Shown here one piece after another: positions 35,969 through 44,655 of a stretch of DNA of 53,706 nt. The notes beneath the pieces are model-generated. The model did not search any database, was not told where the DNA came from, and was given only the letters and a program-made list of their open reading frames with translations. Numbering within the stretch: position 1 is the stretch's first letter; each line of letters opens with the position of its first letter. The DNA lies in the NCBI GenBank assembly GCA_026126345.1, contig JAHCJH010000004.1:1-53706 (forward strand), read 5' to 3'. This DNA comes from Phycisphaeraceae bacterium (lineage in GTDB: Bacteria > Planctomycetota > Phycisphaerae > Phycisphaerales > UBA1924). Position numbers and translations under genes: made by a program.

Positions 35969-37279
35969 ATGCCCACGTTCCGCTACAAGTCGTCGAGCCA
36001 GTCCGCCGGGGGCGCGGGCGTCATCGACGCGCCGGATCGGGCCGCGGCGGTGCGGCTGCTCGTCGGCCGGGGGATCACGCCGGCGGCGGTCGAGGCGCTC
36101 GACGGCCCCGTTCCGGAGCCCAAGCCGTCGCCGGCCAAGGGTTCGGCGGGGCAGAACGGTCGAGCGGGTCAGGCCCAGTCGCCGACGGCTCCGCAGGCCC
36201 GCCCGAGCGCTTCCCCGGCGCCGACCCGGCGCGGTCGAGCGATGAACCTTGGCGAGACCGCGTCGTTCATCCGCGAGTTGGCCACCGCGACGCAGGCGGG
36301 CCTGCCGCTGGTGCCGGCCCTGCGCACGCTGGCCAAGAGCGGCCGCACGCCGGCCCAGTCGGCGATGCTGGCGCACCTGATCGAGCGCGTCGAGCAGGGC
36401 ACGGCCCTGGCCGAGGCGTGCCGGTCGTGGGGCAAGCCGTTCGACGAGCTGGTGGTCAACCTCATCCGCGCCGGCGAGGTGTCCGGCCGGCTCACCGACG
36501 TGCTGCACCAGTGCGCCGACCTGCTGGAGAAGGACCTGGAGCTCCGCCGCTCGATCATGGGCGCGACGCTCTACCCCGCGATCCTGACGGTCCTCGTCGG
36601 CGCCGCGGTGGTGGTCGTGACCACGTTCATCGTGCCGCAGGTGCTCAAGCCGCTCAAGGGCCAGAACATCGTGCTGCCGCTGCCGACGCGCATCGTCGAG
36701 GGCTTCGCCGGGTTCATGTCAACGTATTGGTGGCTGGTCATGGGCGCGATCGCGGCGCTCATCCTGGCCTGGTCGCGTGCCCGCGCCACGCCCGGACCGC
36801 GCCTGGTCATCGACCGAACCATCCTGGCCACGCCCGTGCTCGGCCCCCTGGTGCGCGACGCGCTGGTCGCCCGCTTCACGCGCACGCTCGGCACGCTGGT
36901 CAAGGCCGGCCTGCCGGTGCTCAGCGCGCTGCGCCTGACCGCCGCGACGATCACCAACCACGCCATGCGCGGCGCCGTCAACGTGGTGTGCGATCAAGTG
37001 GCCGCCGGCAAGACCATCGCCGAGCCGCTGGAGCGCACCGGGCTGTTCCCGCCCCTGCTCGTCCAGATCGTCTCGCTCGGCGAACGCTCCGGCCGCCTGC
37101 CCGACCTGCTCACGCAGGCCGCCGGCGCGCTCGAGGGTCGCACCGAGACCCGCGTCAAGATCTTCACCACCATCCTCCCGCCTCTGCTCATCGTCATGCT
37201 CGCCGTCATCGTCGGCTGCGTCGTCGCGGCCATCATCCTGCCGCTGCTGCAGATGCAGGACGCCGTCGGCCGCATGTAG
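35969..37279 (+). CDS. gspF: Type II secretion inner-membrane platform protein GspF
   Basis: A 436-residue polytopic protein that anchors the ATPase to the pseudopilus machinery. It begins TFRYKSSSQSAGGAGVIDAP, the family start, then has a Pro/Ala/Ser linker (about 45-90). Two GspF repeats follow: FIRELATATQAGLPLVPALR with NLIRAGEVSGRLTDVL, and FTRTLGTLVKAGLPVLSALR with VSLGERSGRLPDLL. Three membrane helices are seen, the last near the C-terminus (PPLLIVMLAVIVGCVVAAII). Starts 30 bases after gspE. Confidence 0.92.
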   Translation: MPTFRYKSSSQSAGGAGVIDAPDRAAAVRLLVGRGITPAAVEALDGPVPEPKPSPAKGSAGQNGRAGQAQSPTAPQARPSASPAPTRRGRAMNLGETASFIRELATATQAGLPLVPALRTLAKSGRTPAQSAMLAHLIERVEQGTALAEACRSWGKPFDELVVNLIRAGEVSGRLTDVLHQCADLLEKDLELRRSIMGATLYPAILTVLVGAAVVVVTTFIVPQVLKPLKGQNIVLPLPTRIVEGFAGFMSTYWWLVMGAIAALILAWSRARATPGPRLVIDRTILATPVLGPLVRDALVARFTRTLGTLVKAGLPVLSALRLTAATITNHAMRGAVNVVCDQVAAGKTIAEPLERTGLFPPLLVQIVSLGERSGRLPDLLTQAAGALEGRTETRVKIFTTILPPLLIVMLAVIVGCVVAAIILPLLQMQDAVGRM

Positions 37280-37335
37280 CCCGCGTCCCCGTTCCACTCC
37301 CGGGCCGTTGCCCGGAACCCACCGGATTCCAGCCC

Positions 37336-37761
37336 ATGATGCACCTCTCCAGAAACCGTCGTCGTTCCCGCTCCGGCCGGGCCTTCACGATCATCGAGAT
37401 CGTTGTCGTCGTGGTCATCATCGGCATCCTGGCCGCCGTGATCGCCCCGCGTATCTTCGGGCGCGTCGGCCAGGCCAAGCAATCGGTCGCCGCCAGCAAC
37501 GCCGCGGCGATCGCCAACGCCGTCCGTCTCTACATGACCGACAACGAGGGCCGTCTTCCGCAGGGCGTGTCGCTGGAGCAGATGCTCATGGGCGGCGCCA
37601 CCAAGTACATGGACAACGCCGACCAGCTGATCGACCCGTGGGGCAACCCGTTCGTGCTGATCGTCCCGGGCCGCAAGAACGCCGATTTCGACGTCGTCTC
37701 CTACGGCGCCGACAAGCGCGAAGGCGGCGAGGGCGACGACAAGGACATCGTCAAGCCGTGA
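37336..37761 (+). CDS. gspG: Major pseudopilin GspG
   Basis: A 141-residue pseudopilin, the main fibre subunit. The prepilin site reads RAFTIIEIVVVVVIIGILAA, with Ala at -1 instead of the usual Gly and Glu at +5; the C-terminal part has the GspG string IDPWGNPFVLIVPG and SYGADKREGGEGDDKDI, the calcium-site region. ATG codons at 37336 and 37339 are both possible. Its stop overlaps the next GTG in GTGA. Confidence 0.92.
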   Translation: MMHLSRNRRRSRSGRAFTIIEIVVVVVIIGILAAVIAPRIFGRVGQAKQSVAASNAAAIANAVRLYMTDNEGRLPQGVSLEQMLMGGATKYMDNADQLIDPWGNPFVLIVPGRKNADFDVVSYGADKREGGEGDDKDIVKP

Positions 37762-38366
37762 ACCGCCGCCCGACAGCGACCGCCGCCGCCCGCCGCGCGT
37801 TCTCGATGATCGAGATCGTCGTGGTCGTTGCGCTGCTGGCGATCGTGGGGGGCGTGATCGTGCCCCGGTTGGTCTCGACCGGAGCCCGCCAGGCGCAGGT
37901 CGAGGCGCAGGCCGTGCGGGCGATGCTCTCGGCCGCGGCGCAGCGCGACGCGCTGTCGAACCAGTCGATGGCGCTGGAGTTTGACTCGGCGAACCGCGAG
38001 CTGTCGCTGTGGGTGCAATTGACGGGCGAGAACGAGGGCGACGCCGTCTGGGCTCCGGCGCCGCTGGTGCGCCCGGTGCGCGTGGAGGTGGGCGAACTGA
38101 GGTCGGTCGCGATCGACGGCCGCGCGTCCAACGCGCGCCAGTGGCGCATCGACTTTCCGGGGGGCCAGCCGCGCCCCAGCGTCTCGCTGCTGATCGTGTT
38201 CGACGGCTCGGCCCTGGGCGGGAGCACCGCCTGGCAGGTCGATCTTCCGCCCGACGCCACCGCCGCGATCATCACGCCCCTGCCCGGCGAGGGCGACTGG
38301 CGGCCCGCCACCAGCACCAACGGCATTGACCTGGACGCCACGGGCCGAAGGGGCACGCCGTGGTGA
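37758..38366 (+). CDS. gspH: Minor pseudopilin GspH-like
   Basis: A 202-residue minor pseudopilin. The leader ends RRAFSMIEIVVVVALLAIVG, giving a cut after Ala, with Glu at +5. The rest is a beta-rich globular part (LSLWVQL, VRVEVGELRSVAID, VSLLIVFDGSALGG). The gspH name rests on position after gspG and size. GTG 37758 overlaps the gspG stop (GTGA). Confidence 0.85.
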   Translation: MNRRPTATAAARRAFSMIEIVVVVALLAIVGGVIVPRLVSTGARQAQVEAQAVRAMLSAAAQRDALSNQSMALEFDSANRELSLWVQLTGENEGDAVWAPAPLVRPVRVEVGELRSVAIDGRASNARQWRIDFPGGQPRPSVSLLIVFDGSALGGSTAWQVDLPPDATAAIITPLPGEGDWRPATSTNGIDLDATGRRGTPW

Positions 38367-38800
38367 AGCGCTCGGCAACCCGTCGCGGCGTGGCGCTCAT
38401 CGACGCGATCGTCGGTGCGGTCGTGCTGGGCATCTCATTGGCCGCGATCATCGGCCTCGGCGGTCAGGCCGCCCGGTCGCAGAGCCACGGCGAAGAGCTC
38501 CAGGTCGCCGCGATGCTGGCCGACGAGCAGCTCAACCTCGTCCTGGCCCGCGGGCCCGATGACTACGCCAAGCGGTTCCCCGTGCGGGGCCAGTGCGATG
38601 CGCCGTTCGAGCGGTTCGGGTTCGAGCTGGCCATCTCCGGCGGCACGGGCGGTGCCCCGTACCGGGTTCGGACCACGATCGCCTGGCCCTCGGGCGGCGA
38701 CTCGCGGTCGCTGGTGATCGAAGCGTTCATCGCCCCGCGCCCCGGCGACGACCCCGACCCCATCCGCTACCCCGGTGCGCCCGTGGAGCGCATCCAATGA
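38363..38800 (+). CDS. gspI: Minor pseudopilin GspI-like
   Basis: A 145-residue minor pseudopilin. Seen: RRGVALIDAIVGAVVLGISL, with the prepilin cut after Gly and Asp at +5 instead of Glu, followed by AAMLADEQLNLVLARG, the GspI-like helix. GTG 38363 overlaps the previous stop in GTGA and is preferred; GTG 38360 is also in frame. Its stop overlaps gspJ in ATGA. Confidence 0.84.
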   Translation: MKRSATRRGVALIDAIVGAVVLGISLAAIIGLGGQAARSQSHGEELQVAAMLADEQLNLVLARGPDDYAKRFPVRGQCDAPFERFGFELAISGGTGGAPYRVRTTIAWPSGGDSRSLVIEAFIAPRPGDDPDPIRYPGAPVERIQ

Positions 38801-39765
38801 CCGGCGCACCCACGCCACGTCGGGCCGCGGCGTTCACGCTGGCGGAAGTGATCGTCGCCGTGGTGATCGTCGCGCTCATCGGCGGCGCCACGACCCTGGT
38901 GCTCTCGCGATCGATCAAGACGCGCGACACGCTCGCCGCGCGCCACGAGGCGTTCCAGCGGGCCCAGGCGGCCGTCGGCCTGGTCGCTCGCGACCTCATA
39001 AACGTCGCTCGCGACAGCGACCTGGCGCAGACCCGCGTGCGACTGTCCGGCGGAGATCAGGGCGAACTGCTGCTCAAGGCCGTGGGCCTGCGTCCGGTCC
39101 GCCCCGTCTCGCAGCAGAACGAAGGGCCCGTGCACGAAGTGCAGTACCGTGTCGCGCCCGGGCCCGAGCAGGCCCCGACGCTCTGGCGCCGGGACGACCC
39201 GTTCCCCGATGAACTGCAGGACGCAGGAGGCGTTGCCTCCCCGCTGGTGCCGGGCGTCGTGGCCATCCGACTGCAGGCGTACGACGGCAACGAGTGGTTC
39301 GATCAGTGGGATACCGATTCCGACGGCTACCCGCACGCGGTCAAGGTCGAAGTTGTCGCCGCGGGAGGCGCCGGTGATTTCACCGCGATCGCCCGCCAGA
39401 TCATCGCCATCGACCGCGTGCCGCTTCCTGATTCCGAGCCGGCCGAGGAACAACCGCAGGAGCCGACGCAGCCCGCGGCCAACCCCGGCGGTACCAACAC
39501 CGGCGCCGGTGCGACCGGTGGTGGCAACAACACCGGTGGCGGGAACAACGCCGGCGGCAATGGTGGCCGCGGCCCCGGAGGACGTCCCCGCCAGCCCGGC
39601 GGCGGTCAACCCGGGGGAGGACGGCCCGGCGGCGGCGGTGGGGGGGGCGGCGGCGGAGGCATCCAGCCGGGCGGGCAACCGCCCGCGGGCACGCCGGGTA
39701 CGCCCAGGCCCGGCGGCGGCGGAAGTGGAGGCGGTGGTGGGGGAGGCGGAACACGTCCACGGTAG
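38797..39765 (+). CDS. gspJ: Minor pseudopilin GspJ-like with long Gly-rich tail
   Basis: A 322-residue minor pseudopilin. The leader is RRAAAFTLAEVIVAVVIVAL with cut after Ala and Glu at +5, and the globular part to about residue 215 has LVARDLINVARDSDL, EVQYRVAPG and VAIRLQAYDGNEWFDQWDTD, as in GspJ. The last about 95 residues are almost only Gly, Pro, Asn, Thr and Arg, with runs of up to eleven Gly. Usual GspJ proteins are near 200 residues, so this tail is an addition. ATG overlaps the previous stop (ATGA). Confidence 0.87.
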   Translation: MTGAPTPRRAAAFTLAEVIVAVVIVALIGGATTLVLSRSIKTRDTLAARHEAFQRAQAAVGLVARDLINVARDSDLAQTRVRLSGGDQGELLLKAVGLRPVRPVSQQNEGPVHEVQYRVAPGPEQAPTLWRRDDPFPDELQDAGGVASPLVPGVVAIRLQAYDGNEWFDQWDTDSDGYPHAVKVEVVAAGGAGDFTAIARQIIAIDRVPLPDSEPAEEQPQEPTQPAANPGGTNTGAGATGGGNNTGGGNNAGGNGGRGPGGRPRQPGGGQPGGGRPGGGGGGGGGGGIQPGGQPPAGTPGTPRPGGGGSGGGGGGGGTRPR

Positions 39766-41174
39766 TGACCCACGGCCAGGCCATGCACACGCTCCCAACC
39801 CATCCCGCTGCCCGTGCCCGCCGCGGCTTCGCGACGGCGCTGGTGCTCTGGGCGGTGGCGATCTCGTCGATCGTGCTGGTGTCGCTGCAGGTCAGCGCCT
39901 GGCGGCAGGCCGCGGCGGGGCGCGAAGAGGTGGCCCGCGTCCGAGCCAAGTGGGCGGCGCGGTCCGGCATCGAGGCGATGATCGCGCGCCTGCAGTCCGA
40001 AACGCAGCAGAGCCAGCCCGTCGGCCCCGGCGCGCTGCTCAAGGCGCTGGCGGACGATGCGCAGGGCGAGTTGGCCGGTTGCTCGTTCCGGGTCGGGACG
40101 TCGAACCTGGGCCGTTTCGAGCCCGGCGCCGAAGACACCGGAGCGCTCATCAACATCAACACCATGACCCGCGAGGACCTCATGCTCCTTTCGGGCATGA
40201 CCGAGGACATCGCCGACGCCATTCTCTCGTGGATCAACGGCGACAGCGACACCTCGTTCACCATGTACAACGCCGACTACTACCGCGGGCTGCCGCACAG
40301 CTACGTGCCCCGAGGCAAGCCCATCCGCAGCCTCGCCGAACTGGAGTTGGTGGCGGGGGTGACGCCCGATCTGATCCGGGGCGAGGATTGGAACCTCAAC
40401 GGCGTGCTGGACGCCAACGAGAACGACGGCAACGCGTCGTGGCCGCCCGACAACGCCGACGGCGTGCTCGACCGGGGCTGGTCGGCCATCATCACCGCTT
40501 CCAGTTCCTTCAACGCGCTCGGACCCTCCGGCGAACCACGGCTCGACCTCAAGTCGGCCACGGCCAATGAGGTCGCGGCCCTGCTGCGGCTCGAGAGCCT
40601 CCAGGCCGACGCCATCGTCGCCTACGCCCAGGCCGATGGGGCGACCATGGAGACGCTCATCAGCACCGACCTCAACACGCTGTACCAGCAGGTGCTCCAG
40701 CAGCAGCAGCAACAGCAACAGCAGGCCGGCGGCTTCGCCGGGACCATTCGCGGTGGGCGCAACAATCGCACCCCCACCGTCCGCGCCCTGACGCGCGACC
40801 AGACCGCGATGCTCTACGACGATTGCTCCATCGGTCCCCCCAAGTCCGGCCAACCCGGCAAGATCAACCTGAACACAGTGTCGCGCGAAACCCTGAACTA
40901 CCTCGCGTCGGTCGATCCCGCCACCGCCGACGCCATCATTGCCCACCGCGATTCGGCCGGCGGAGAGCTCACAAGCATCGTCGACCTGCTGGACATTCAG
41001 GGCATGACCACCGCGCAGCTTGCCGAGCTGGCCGCCAAGTTCGACGTGCGCTCCAGTGTCTTTGCTGTCACCAGCCGGGGCAAGGACGCCGCCACGGGCA
41101 CCGAAGTCGAAATCCGGGCGGAAATCGACCGTTCGAGACTCCCGGTGGTCATCCGTACCCTGATCGTTCGATGA
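39765..41174 (+). CDS. gspK: Minor pseudopilin GspK with helix-hairpin-helix domain
   Basis: A 469-residue tip pseudopilin, larger than the others as expected for GspK and without Glu at +5. Leader: RRGFATALVLWAVAISSIVL. The domain has NINTMTREDLMLLSGM, LSWINGDSDTSF, and INLNTVSRETLNYLASV, so HhH/T2SK-like repeats, followed by SRGKDAATGTEVEIRAEID. A nine-Gln run is at 40698-40724. GTG 39765 shares one base with the gspJ stop; ATG 39783 is an alternative. Confidence 0.88.
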   Translation: MTHGQAMHTLPTHPAARARRGFATALVLWAVAISSIVLVSLQVSAWRQAAAGREEVARVRAKWAARSGIEAMIARLQSETQQSQPVGPGALLKALADDAQGELAGCSFRVGTSNLGRFEPGAEDTGALININTMTREDLMLLSGMTEDIADAILSWINGDSDTSFTMYNADYYRGLPHSYVPRGKPIRSLAELELVAGVTPDLIRGEDWNLNGVLDANENDGNASWPPDNADGVLDRGWSAIITASSSFNALGPSGEPRLDLKSATANEVAALLRLESLQADAIVAYAQADGATMETLISTDLNTLYQQVLQQQQQQQQQAGGFAGTIRGGRNNRTPTVRALTRDQTAMLYDDCSIGPPKSGQPGKINLNTVSRETLNYLASVDPATADAIIAHRDSAGGELTSIVDLLDIQGMTTAQLAELAAKFDVRSSVFAVTSRGKDAATGTEVEIRAEIDRSRLPVVIRTLIVR

Positions 41175-41209
41175 ACTGCCAATCCAGCCGCTTTGATTGA
41201 ATCTCCAGA

Positions 41210-43018
41210 ATGGCCAAAGACCCCAACAAGTCGAACAACGCACCCAGGCAAGGCCGCTTCGTCGCCATCCGCCGCGCCGCCGATGCCTGGTACCTGGCCG
41301 TCGCATCGCCTTCCGCCGGCGGGCCGCGGATCACCGAGACCCTCTCGGTCCCATTGGCCGACGAGGCCGGGCTCGACAAGGCCCTGACGCGAATCCGGCC
41401 CGACGTGCTCGTCGGCGTCGTCCCCACCGGCCAGACCGTCTGGCGGGCGGTCGATGCGCCGCCCCCTTCCGGCACACCCGCCGAAGTGGCCGCGGCCCTC
41501 GATCTGATCGCCGAAGCCCACGCGCCAACCGGAACGCCCCCGCACCGGCGCGCCTGCGGCCTGCTGCGGCTGACGGCCCACGATTCGGGTCTGGCCGCTG
41601 TCGCCTGGACCGGCGAGCTTCAGGGCTGGCCCGATGCGCTGGCCCAGGCCGTCGCCCGCTGGGTTCCCGAGCCCGCGGCGGTCGCGTGGCTCGCCGCCGC
41701 CACCGGCCGCGCCCCCGGCGTTCTCCACGTCGCGTGCGATCGTCCCACCGGCGCGATCGCCCTCGTGGGGTTGGTGCCGGGTGATCGCGATCAGGTACCC
41801 GAGCTTCGACCCCGGGTGGTCGCCCGCGTGCTGAGGGAGGACGGCGCGGACCCCGCCGAATGGGCCGAGGCTGTCGGCGCCGCCGCCGAAGAAATTGCCC
41901 AGGCCGCCGGGCTTTCGAGCGAGCACGCCGTCACGACCCCTGACCGTGCCTCGACGGTGCTGCTCGGCGCCGCCACCGAAGCGCCCGCCGGTCAGGGGTT
42001 CATGTCCGATCGCGATTGGCTCGACCGGTTCGGCATCGTCTCCGGAGCCGCGGCCATGGCCGCGTGGCACGATCCGGCCTCGGCCCCGCTGCTGGCCATG
42101 CGGCCCAACCCGCCCACGCAGCGGCGGTCGATCATCGAGTTCACGGTGGAGTGGCTCGCCCGCCCGGCGCGGGCGTACGCGGTGATCGCCGCGTGCCTGG
42201 TGGTCGCGGCGCTCTGGCCCCTGGGGGTCGCCTTCAGCCGCTGGAGCATTCTCAAGGCCCAAGCCGCGGAGGCCGCGCCCACGAAGGCCGATTACCTCAA
42301 GGCCGCCGAAGAAGCCGACTTCTATCAGGCGCTCCGGGAGCGGCGCCTGCCCCTGGTCAAAACGCTCGCCGAACTGATCGGCCCCGCGCCCAAGGGGATC
42401 ATCATCGACTCTCTGGTCGTCGACCAGCGGCGCATCGTGGTCCGCGGCATCGCCGACTCGGCCGAGGAAGTCTCGGCGTGGCGCAACGCGTTGTCTTCCG
42501 CCCGTGTCTTCGATGAGGTGAAGACCCCCAACATCGAATCGGGCGTCTCGCCGATCACTTGGGAGCTCAACGCCACCATCGGCCAGCCGCTGCTGGCGTT
42601 CACCCCGTCGGGCACGCCCGTCGCCGTCGCTCCGACGCCGCGCTCGCAGCAGCAGCCCGCGGCCGCCCCCGTTGGCGAACCGGGCTCGCGGCGATCGAGC
42701 GAGAACGGCGCGGGTCAGGGCAAGGCGCCGCCTTCGCGCAGCACGCGCACCGGCACGGGGACGACGCGGGAGAGCGCTCGCCCCTCCGCTCCGGCAGGAT
42801 CCGAACCCGCCGCCAAGGGCGCGCCGGTCATCCCGCCGCCGATCTCGGCCGATGAGATCGCCGCCCTCGACCGCGGCAGCGCGATCCGGGAATTCGCGGC
42901 CAGACGCGCCGCCAGCGTCAACCCGCAGGTTGACGAGCCGACCCGCAACCGCCTGGCCGACGAGGCCGCCCGTCTGCAGGAACGCATGCGTACGGCGCCG
43001 CAGGGAGGTGGTTCGTGA
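41210..43018 (+). CDS. GspL-like fusion of PilM-like and PilN-like parts
   Basis: A 602-residue bitopic protein. Residues about 15-290 look like an actin-fold PilM/GspL cytoplasmic part; one membrane helix lies about 317-340 (AYAVIAACLVVAALWPLGVA); the part after it has the PilN/GspL-like arrangement KADYLKAAEEADFYQALRER, then LIGPAPKGIIIDSLVVD. From about residue 455 there is a Pro/Ala/Ser/Gln-rich tail with a short helical end. Called by position (after gspK, before gspM) and layout, not by a strong motif. Starts 35 bases after gspK. Confidence 0.72.
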   Translation: MAKDPNKSNNAPRQGRFVAIRRAADAWYLAVASPSAGGPRITETLSVPLADEAGLDKALTRIRPDVLVGVVPTGQTVWRAVDAPPPSGTPAEVAAALDLIAEAHAPTGTPPHRRACGLLRLTAHDSGLAAVAWTGELQGWPDALAQAVARWVPEPAAVAWLAAATGRAPGVLHVACDRPTGAIALVGLVPGDRDQVPELRPRVVARVLREDGADPAEWAEAVGAAAEEIAQAAGLSSEHAVTTPDRASTVLLGAATEAPAGQGFMSDRDWLDRFGIVSGAAAMAAWHDPASAPLLAMRPNPPTQRRSIIEFTVEWLARPARAYAVIAACLVVAALWPLGVAFSRWSILKAQAAEAAPTKADYLKAAEEADFYQALRERRLPLVKTLAELIGPAPKGIIIDSLVVDQRRIVVRGIADSAEEVSAWRNALSSARVFDEVKTPNIESGVSPITWELNATIGQPLLAFTPSGTPVAVAPTPRSQQQPAAAPVGEPGSRRSSENGAGQGKAPPSRSTRTGTGTTRESARPSAPAGSEPAAKGAPVIPPPISADEIAALDRGSAIREFAARRAASVNPQVDEPTRNRLADEAARLQERMRTAPQGGGS

Positions 43019-43632
43019 ACTCCTTGCTCGCCCGTTTCAAGGCTCTGCCCCGCGCCGCCAAGTGGCTCACGGCGTTCGTCGTGTTCATCGGCGCCTACTT
43101 CCTGGCCATCGAGCCCATGCTCGACGCCATCCGCAAGTACAACGTCGAAGCCGACAAGATCGAGGCCGAACTGGCCGCCCGGCGCGACACTCGCGACCGC
43201 GTGTTGAACTCGGCGGGTGAAATGGAACGGGCCATGCTGGCATACGGCAAGCCCGCCCTCCCCGGGAAGGGCGCCGACGCCGCCGCGGCCCTGGAGCGCC
43301 GCCTCAATCAGGTGCTCGCGGCCCACGGTGTCCGCGAGACGCGCAAGACGTTCAAGGACCCTGTGCCCCTGACCGTCGGGCGCGAGCAGACGCCGCGCTA
43401 CAACCGCGTGGCCATCGAACTGAACTTCGAGTGCGACACCACCAAACTGCTGGCCGTGCTGAAGGATCTGGAGCGGGCGCCGGAAGTGACCGCGATCGGT
43501 CGCCTGTCGGTTCGCCGGGTCAACGAGCCGGCGGGTCGCGGCGCCAAAGGCGACTCGGGGCTCTTGCAGGTGCAGATGTCGCCGGAAACTTGGACGCTGG
43601 CGTCCGCCGCCGGCGAGAGGAGCAACCCATGA
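43015..43632 (+). CDS. GspM/PilO-like assembly protein
   Basis: A 205-residue bitopic protein: short cytoplasmic start, one helix (TAFVVFIGAYFLAIEPML), then a coiled-coil-like region and an alpha/beta end (FECDTTKLLAVLKDLERAPE, IGRLSVRRV), which is the PilO/GspM layout. GTG 43015 has GGGAGG six bases upstream and overlaps the previous stop in GTGA. Confidence 0.78.
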   Translation: MNSLLARFKALPRAAKWLTAFVVFIGAYFLAIEPMLDAIRKYNVEADKIEAELAARRDTRDRVLNSAGEMERAMLAYGKPALPGKGADAAAALERRLNQVLAAHGVRETRKTFKDPVPLTVGREQTPRYNRVAIELNFECDTTKLLAVLKDLERAPEVTAIGRLSVRRVNEPAGRGAKGDSGLLQVQMSPETWTLASAAGERSNP

Positions 43633-44597
43633 GCGGGGGACAGTTGTTCTCGGCGTTGAAGCAGCAGGCGTCCGCGCACGGGCGGCTCGGTCTGGCGGCG
43701 CTGGTGGTGCTGCTGCTCACCGCGGTGTACCTGACGTACGCCGCGGTTCCGCTGATCTCGGCCTGGAACTCCAAGCACGACGTGGCCCTTTCGCCGACCG
43801 ACGATGCGACGCTCCGCGCCCGCAAGTCGAAGTTCGACTCGCTGCTGTCGGGGGCCGCCGACACCATCGACCGGCGATGGCCTTTCGCCGCCGAACGCAA
43901 GGTGGTGGCCAACACGCCGCGCCCCGCCACGCCCGCCCGGTACGGCGGGCCCGACCTGGTCGCGATGGTCGCCGACGTCGCGATCTTCCGCGACGGCAAG
44001 CAGCGCAAGGTCGGCGGCGACGAGATCGACGGCGTCGCGGTCGTCGCCATGGACCCGCCCTGGAGCGCCCGCGTGCGATGGATGGGTGCCGAGTTCACCG
44101 TCAATCTGTTCGAGCGCAACCCGACCCTGTTGGTGGCCGGGCCCGGCCTGCTCCGCCCCGGCCAGCCCGTCGGCAACTCAGCGCCGATCGGCACGCAGGG
44201 GGGCGCGACGGGTGCCGCGCCCGGCGGCCGGCCCGGCGGGCTCGACACCGGCGCGGGCGTTGCGGAGATCTCCACGCTGTCAATGCCCGGCGGGCCCACC
44301 GCCGGCGGCAACGCCAAGGGCGGCAAGGGCAATGTCACGACGTTCACCGCGAACGGCCCTCAAGTGATCAGCGGCGCTCCGGTGATGCTCCAGTCCTCCG
44401 GCGGAGCCATGTTCATCCCGCCCGAAGGCGCCGACGTTCAGACCTTTACCACCCCCGACGGCACCGTGGTGCGTCGGGTGATCATGCCCGCCGGCGCAGC
44501 ACCGGCGCAAGGCGTTCCGGTTCCGGCGCAGGGTCAGCCGGTCCCCGTTCCTCCACCTCCACCGCCGCCGCCCGACGAGACCCCGCCGAAGAACTGA
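43629..44597 (+). CDS. GspC-like inner-membrane protein with Pro-rich tail
   Basis: A 322-residue protein: short cytoplasmic start, helix about 21-44 (GLAALVVLLLTAVYLTYAAV), and a periplasmic part. Residues about 115-165 (VAIFRDGKQRKVGGDEIDG, ARVRWMGAEFTVNLFE) look like the GspC HR domain that contacts the secretin. The remaining half is Gly/Pro-rich, ending in nine Pro residues before DETPPKN. No PDZ domain is seen. GAGAGGAG precedes the ATG. Overlaps gspM in ATGA. Confidence 0.68.
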   Translation: MSGGQLFSALKQQASAHGRLGLAALVVLLLTAVYLTYAAVPLISAWNSKHDVALSPTDDATLRARKSKFDSLLSGAADTIDRRWPFAAERKVVANTPRPATPARYGGPDLVAMVADVAIFRDGKQRKVGGDEIDGVAVVAMDPPWSARVRWMGAEFTVNLFERNPTLLVAGPGLLRPGQPVGNSAPIGTQGGATGAAPGGRPGGLDTGAGVAEISTLSMPGGPTAGGNAKGGKGNVTTFTANGPQVISGAPVMLQSSGGAMFIPPEGADVQTFTTPDGTVVRRVIMPAGAAPAQGVPVPAQGQPVPVPPPPPPPPDETPPKN

Positions 44598-44655
44598 GGC
44601 CGCGATCCACCGCCACCAACGCCGGGACTGAGCCATCGCTCGCGCCGGCCAGCAA

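Noticed and set aside
34316-36508. Minus-strand open frame of 730 codons opposite gspE and gspF
   Set aside because: Antisense shadow of two well-supported genes.
39600-39760. G-rich stretch as an intergenic repeat
   Set aside because: It is in frame and codes for the GspJ tail with an intact stop at 39763.
40698-40724. CAG/CAA run as a repeat array
   Set aside because: Short, in frame and codes for Gln inside gspK; not a CRISPR or mobile repeat.
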